Shown here piece by piece: positions 7,345 to 9,835 of a DNA stretch of 9,835 bases. The notes beneath the pieces were generated by a model. It was not told where the DNA came from. It did not search any database and saw only the letters and a program-made list of their open reading frames with translations. The translations under genes and the position numbers were made by a program. Numbering within the stretch: the stretch's first letter is position 1; every line of letters begins with the position of its first letter. Origin of the DNA: an uncultured Clostridia bacterium (GTDB taxonomy: Bacteria > Bacillota > Clostridia > TANB77 > CAG-508); contig CAKPPL010000043.1 in assembly GCA_934177555.1 (NCBI GenBank), positions 1 through 9,835 on the forward strand, in the 5' to 3' direction.

Positions 7345-7848
7345 ATGATATTATATCCAAAAGCATATTTTCAAAATGTAAGAGAAATAAGCTTAGAATT
7401 TTTAACACAAAACAATATAAAAGCATTAATATTAGATGTAGATAATACATTAATAGATTATGATAAAAAATTAGAAGTATCAACTATTGAATGGGCAAAT
7501 AAATTAAAAGAAAGTGGAATAAAATTATATATTTTATCTAATACAAATAAAAAAGAAAAAGTAGAAAAAGTGTCAAAAGAATTAAAAATAAAGTACGAGT
7601 ATTTTGCAAAAAAGCCATTAAAAATAGGGTTTAAAAAAGTACAAAAAGAATTACAAGAAAAATCAGAAAATATTGGAGTAGTTGGAGATCAAATATTTAC
7701 AGATATAATAGGTGGAAATAGATGCAAAATGTTTACAATTTTAGTAGAACCAATATCTGAAAAAGATATATGGATAACAATGATAAAAAGACCAATAGAA
7801 AACTCAATAAAAAAACATTATCAAAAAACTAAGGAGGGAAATGTATGA
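7345..7848 (+). CDS. yqeG: YqeG-family HAD-superfamily (type IIIA) phosphatase
   Basis: A 167-residue cytoplasmic HAD phosphatase without a large cap domain. All four HAD motifs are visible: motif I LILDVDNTLIDYD with D31 (nucleophile), D33 and T35; motif II ILSNTNK with S65; motif III Lys at about 90 (AKKPLKIG); motif IV VVGDQIFTDIIGGN with D115 and D120. The order and the start MILYPKAYFQNVREI match YqeG (TIGR01668-type). The family is related to the yeast mitochondrial phosphatidylglycerophosphate phosphatase Gep4, so a role in phosphatidylglycerol synthesis is plausible but not shown here. AGGAGG lies 5 nt before the ATG and a promoter lies just upstream. Its stop codon sits in an unusual hairpin at the junction with the prepilin peptidase gene. 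In many Firmicutes yqeG is followed by yqeH or by aro genes; neither is present here. Confidence 0.93.
   Translation: MILYPKAYFQNVREISLEFLTQNNIKALILDVDNTLIDYDKKLEVSTIEWANKLKESGIKLYILSNTNKKEKVEKVSKELKIKYEYFAKKPLKIGFKKVQKELQEKSENIGVVGDQIFTDIIGGNRCKMFTILVEPISEKDIWITMIKRPIENSIKKHYQKTKEGNV
7831..7838 (+). promoter_or_regulatory. strong Shine-Dalgarno displaced from the prepilin peptidase start
   Basis: AAGGAGGG sits inside the last codons of yqeG. It is ideally spaced (6 nt) for the ATG at 7845, which opens only a seven-codon frame, and lies 36 nt from the ATG at 7875 that opens the peptidase. No other ribosome binding site occurs before 7875. If the hairpin at 7841-7864 forms, the effective distance to 7875 falls to about 12 nt. 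Confidence 0.6.
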
Positions 7849-7864
7849 CAGGTTTGTCATACAT
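7841..7864 (+). promoter_or_regulatory. perfect 10-bp hairpin at the yqeG / prepilin peptidase junction
   Basis: The arms ATGTATGACA and TGTCATACAT are exact reverse complements around a GGTT loop. The 5' arm contains the yqeG stop codon (TGA 7846-7848) and two AUGs (7841 and 7845). No T-run follows on either strand, so this is not an intrinsic terminator. Its position between a Shine-Dalgarno and the next gene suggests a role in choosing the translation start. The pairing is seen directly; the role is inferred. Confidence 0.6.
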
Positions 7865-7868
7865 ATAA
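7845..7868 (+). other. possible seven-codon leader frame before the prepilin peptidase
   Basis: ATG 7845 overlaps the yqeG stop as ATGA, has AAGGAGGG 6 nt upstream, and encodes MTGLSYI before TAA. It is in the same frame as the peptidase, separated from it by TAA-TAA-AAA. It could be a translated leader used for re-initiation, the remnant of a longer original N-terminus, or an unused start hidden in the hairpin. The frame is certain; its translation is not. Confidence 0.35.
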
Positions 7869-7874
7869 TAAAAA

Positions 7875-8633
7875 ATGTATATAAATGATACACATATAGG
7901 ATATTATGTAGGAATAGCAATATTAGGACTAATAGTAGGACAATTTGTAGATTGGATGAACAAGAGATTACCTGAATACAAAAAAGTATTTACAAGAGAA
8001 ATATTTGTAGAATATAAAATAGACTTTAGACCAAATTATATATTAATGATATTAACATCATTAATATATATAGCATTAATGTATAGATATGGAATACAAA
8101 AAACATTTATAGCCAATTTAGATTTAATAAAATATTCAATACTAACACCAATGTTATTGTCAGCATTTGTAATTGATTATAAATTACAAATCATACCTAA
8201 TAGATTAAATTTAACAATGGCAGAAATAGGGATAGTAATTGCATTTTTATATGGAATGTCAAATGTAGCAATAACAATAAATATGTTGTTTGGAATGCTA
8301 GCTGGTGCAGGAATATTTTTAGCAATAACATTAATAGGTGGGTTAATATATGGAAAAGAAGCATTAGGTCTTGGAGATGTAAAACTAATGGGAGCATTAG
8401 GATTATATTTTGGATTTACAAATATTATATTAATTGCAATGATGTCTTTTCTAATAGGTGCAATATTGGGAATAATACTTATAGTAAGTAAAATAAAGAA
8501 ATCAGATGAATACATTCCATTTGGACCATTTATAGTTATAGCAACATTTATTTGTGTATTTGTACCATCAGAAGTACTAATAAGTACACTTATGACTATA
8601 TTTACAGTAGGTATGTATAAAGGAGGAGAATAG
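7875..8633 (+). CDS. A24-family prepilin peptidase-like aspartic protease (type 4 prepilin peptidase)
   Basis: A 252-residue polytopic membrane protein, about seven or eight helices. The two catalytic aspartates of the GxGD protease family are present: D101 in FVIDYKLQIIPNRLN and D168 in GLGDVKLMGALG. The C-terminal EYIPFGPFI motif (about 212-220) is also typical. Members cleave the leader of type IV pilin-like proteins at the membrane. The N-terminal region keeps only a weak echo of the usual GSFLNV.IYRLP segment (VGQFVDWMNKRLPEY). It lacks the two CxxC pairs of the zinc-binding methyltransferase domain; the only Cys is at 227, so N-methylation is unlikely. No pilin or assembly gene is present in the window, so the substrate is unknown. 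ATG 7875 is the only sensible start (two in-frame stops lie just upstream), yet it has no adjacent ribosome binding site. The gap to pepP is 4 nt. Confidence 0.9.
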   Translation: MYINDTHIGYYVGIAILGLIVGQFVDWMNKRLPEYKKVFTREIFVEYKIDFRPNYILMILTSLIYIALMYRYGIQKTFIANLDLIKYSILTPMLLSAFVIDYKLQIIPNRLNLTMAEIGIVIAFLYGMSNVAITINMLFGMLAGAGIFLAITLIGGLIYGKEALGLGDVKLMGALGLYFGFTNIILIAMMSFLIGAILGIILIVSKIKKSDEYIPFGPFIVIATFICVFVPSEVLISTLMTIFTVGMYKGGE

Positions 8634-8637
8634 TTAA

Positions 8638-9696
8638 ATGAACCAAAAAATGCAGTGGCTAAGAAATAAATTATTAAGCTTAGATTTACAAGGAATGATA
8701 ATATCAAATCCTGTAAATATAAGATATTTAACTAATATTCAAGCAGAAGGAACATTATTAGTCACAAGAAAAGAAAATGTATTTTTAACAGATGGAAGAT
8801 ATATAGAAGAGGTTCATAATACATTAACATTATTTGATGAAATAGTTGTATATGATGTTAGAGGATTAAGAAAAGAAGATTATGAAAATTTCTTTATATT
8901 CTGTGAAAAAGTTGGTTTTGAAGAAAACTATGTAACATATGCAAAATATAAAGAATATATGCATAAATACAAAATAAACAGTTTAATAGAAACAGAAAAT
9001 ATGATAGAAAAACAAAGAACAGTAAAAGATGAAGAAGAAATAGAAAATATAAGAAAAGCATGTGAAATTACAGATAACTGTTTTGAATATATAACAAAAT
9101 ATATAAAGCCTGGAATGACAGAAAAACAAATAGCAAGAGAAATAGATGATTATTATTACAAAAATTCAGAAGGTTTAGCTTTTGATACAATAGTAGCATC
9201 AGGAGAAAATTCATCAAAACCTCATGCAGTACCAGGCGAAAGAAAGATTCAAGAAAAAGATATAATAACAATAGATATGGGATGTAAGATAAATGGATAT
9301 TGTTCAGATATGACAAGAACAATATTTGTAGGAGATATATTAGAAGAAGTAAAACCAATATATGACTTAGTTTTAAAAAATCAAGAACAAACATTAAAAG
9401 ATTTAAAAGAAGGGGCAAATACAAAACAAATATCAAAAATGGTTGATAATGACTTTAGATTAAACAATTATGACTTAATACATGCATTAGGGCATGGAGT
9501 AGGATTAGATATACATGAAGAACCTATTCTTAGTTGTTATTCAGAAAATACATTAAAAGAAAACATGATTGTTACAAATGAACCAGGAATATATATAGCT
9601 GGTAAATTTGGAGTAAGAATAGAAGACACAGTATTAATAACAAAAGGTAGTTGTGAGACACTAACAAAATTTTCAAAAAAATATATAGTAATATAG
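8638..9696 (+). CDS. pepP: Xaa-Pro aminopeptidase (M24B, aminopeptidase P family)
   Basis: A 352-residue cytoplasmic metallopeptidase that removes the N-terminal residue from peptides with Pro in second position. The N-terminal creatinase-like domain (about 1-125) includes NIRYLTN and FLTDGRYIEE. The C-terminal pita-bread domain (about 130-350) has all five expected metal ligands: D213 (TIDMG), D224 (YCSDMTRT), H286 (HALGHGVG), E315 (TNEPGIY) and E329 (VRIEDTVL), plus active-site His residues near 196 (KPHAVPG) and 293 (DIHEEP). Length matches the short bacterial PepP/YqhT type. AAGGAGGAG at 8620-8628 lies 9 nt before the ATG, inside the end of the upstream gene, so it is probably co-transcribed. 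Its position directly before efp is a conserved Firmicute pairing. A prolidase (dipeptidase) activity cannot be excluded from sequence alone. Confidence 0.93.
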   Translation: MNQKMQWLRNKLLSLDLQGMIISNPVNIRYLTNIQAEGTLLVTRKENVFLTDGRYIEEVHNTLTLFDEIVVYDVRGLRKEDYENFFIFCEKVGFEENYVTYAKYKEYMHKYKINSLIETENMIEKQRTVKDEEEIENIRKACEITDNCFEYITKYIKPGMTEKQIAREIDDYYYKNSEGLAFDTIVASGENSSKPHAVPGERKIQEKDIITIDMGCKINGYCSDMTRTIFVGDILEEVKPIYDLVLKNQEQTLKDLKEGANTKQISKMVDNDFRLNNYDLIHALGHGVGLDIHEEPILSCYSENTLKENMIVTNEPGIYIAGKFGVRIEDTVLITKGSCETLTKFSKKYIVI

Positions 9697-9714
9697 CAAA
9701 TTTGCTTAAAATAC

Positions 9715-9743
9715 TTGATTTTTAAATGAAATTATTGTAAAAT
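9715..9743 (+). promoter_or_regulatory. sigma-A-type promoter for efp
   Basis: TTGATT at 9715-9720 and TAAAAT at 9738-9743 with a 17-nt spacer lie in the only long gap of the right half (9697-9790). Transcription would start near 9750, giving a leader of about 40 nt that carries AAGGGAG (9776-9782), 8 nt before the efp ATG. The hexamers and spacing equal those before yqeG. Apart from a short palindrome at 9695-9706 I see nothing else in this gap. Confidence 0.65.
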
Positions 9744-9788
9744 AAAATAGTTAAAATTATGTAAAGAATAAATTGAAGGGAGAAATAA

Positions 9789-9815
9789 ACATGGCAGGAG
9801 TATACATGGCAGGAG
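9789..9815 (+). repeat. efp: 15-nt-period direct repeat spanning the efp start
   Basis: ACATGGCAGGAG occurs twice, at 9789-9800 and 9804-9815. Each copy contains an in-frame ATG followed by GCA GGA (Met-Ala-Gly). The AGGAG of the first copy lies 5 nt before the second ATG (9806), so the repeat supplies a second possible start with its own ribosome binding site. Confidence 0.6.
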
Positions 9816-9835
9816 ATTTCAGAAATGGAACAACA
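9791..9835 (+). CDS. efp: elongation factor P, N-terminal 15 codons only
   Basis: The visible residues MAGVYMAGDFRNGTT match the conserved EF-P N-terminus (xxSxxDFRxGxT), and pepP directly upstream is the usual neighbour. EF-P binds between the P and E sites of the ribosome and relieves stalling at consecutive prolines. The site of its modified residue lies beyond the window edge, so the modification type cannot be judged. ATG 9791 is preferred because AAGGGAG is 8 nt upstream. ATG 9806, giving MAGDFRNGTT, is a credible alternative of more standard length. The gene has its own promoter. Confidence 0.85.
   Translation, partial: MAGVYMAGDFRNGTT

Noticed and set aside
7841..7888. Fifteen-codon frame from ATG 7841 (MYDRFVIHIIKNVYK) overlapping the peptidase start.
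   Set aside because: The ATG is only 2 nt from the Shine-Dalgarno, too close for initiation, and the peptide has no recognisable feature.
8177..8707. Open frame of 176 codons on the minus strand.
   Set aside because: It is antisense to the prepilin peptidase and the start of pepP, both of which have intact catalytic motifs. The Ile/Asn/Pro-rich translation is typical of the reverse of an ATA/GGA-rich gene.
9695..9706. Perfect 12-nt palindrome AGCAAATTTGCT at the pepP stop, considered as a terminator.
   Set aside because: With a minimal loop the stem is only 4 bp and no T-run follows, so it cannot be a convincing intrinsic terminator. It may be chance in AT-rich DNA or a weak protein site.

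Overview
The window looks like chromosomal DNA of an AT-rich Gram-positive anaerobe, most likely a gut Clostridia-type Firmicute. The reasons are strong A-ending codon bias (ATA, ACA, AAA, GAA, AGA dominate), purine-rich Shine-Dalgarno sites (AAGGAGG-like) before nearly every gene, occasional TTG starts, and the gene order yqeG - A24 prepilin peptidase - pepP - efp. All supported genes lie on the + strand and the window is almost fully coding. No RNA genes, insertion sequences or CRISPR arrays were recognised.

Layout. (1) 1-974 is a looser, accessory-looking stretch: a GNAT acetyltransferase entering from the left edge, a small three-helix membrane protein of unknown function, and the 3' remnant of a BspA-like leucine-rich-repeat surface protein. 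(2) 996-7275 reads as one tightly packed transcription unit: a membrane-anchored protein with two OB-like repeats, a TPR protein, a polytopic GT-C-type glycosyltransferase, DNA polymerase I (polA) and a small membrane-anchored lytic transglycosylase. Gaps are under 30 nt and two gene pairs overlap. (3) 7276-7344 carries a good sigma-A-type promoter that starts a second unit: YqeG HAD phosphatase, a type-4 prepilin (A24) peptidase and an M24B Xaa-Pro aminopeptidase. (4) 9697-9790 carries a promoter with the same -35 and -10 hexamers and the same 17-nt spacer, driving elongation factor P (efp), which runs off the right edge.

How the genes fit together. The first unit mixes envelope functions (anchored OB-repeat protein, lipid-linked-sugar glycosyltransferase, peptidoglycan lyase) with a replication/repair gene, as often happens in housekeeping operons. 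The second unit and efp form a familiar Firmicute neighbourhood: PepP removes the N-terminal residue before a proline and EF-P relieves ribosome stalling at proline runs, so both concern proline-containing sequences. Compared with the order remembered for related Clostridia, coaE is absent between polA and the transglycosylase, and shikimate genes (aroE, aroQ) are absent around the prepilin peptidase.

The most unusual spot is the yqeG/prepilin-peptidase junction (7831-7877). A near-perfect Shine-Dalgarno is followed by a perfect 10-bp stem with a 4-nt loop that buries two AUGs. The real peptidase start lies 36 nt downstream with no Shine-Dalgarno of its own. I did not see a clearly new multi-gene system; this translational-control arrangement and the uncharacterised anchored-OB/TPR/glycosyltransferase trio are the best candidates for follow-up.
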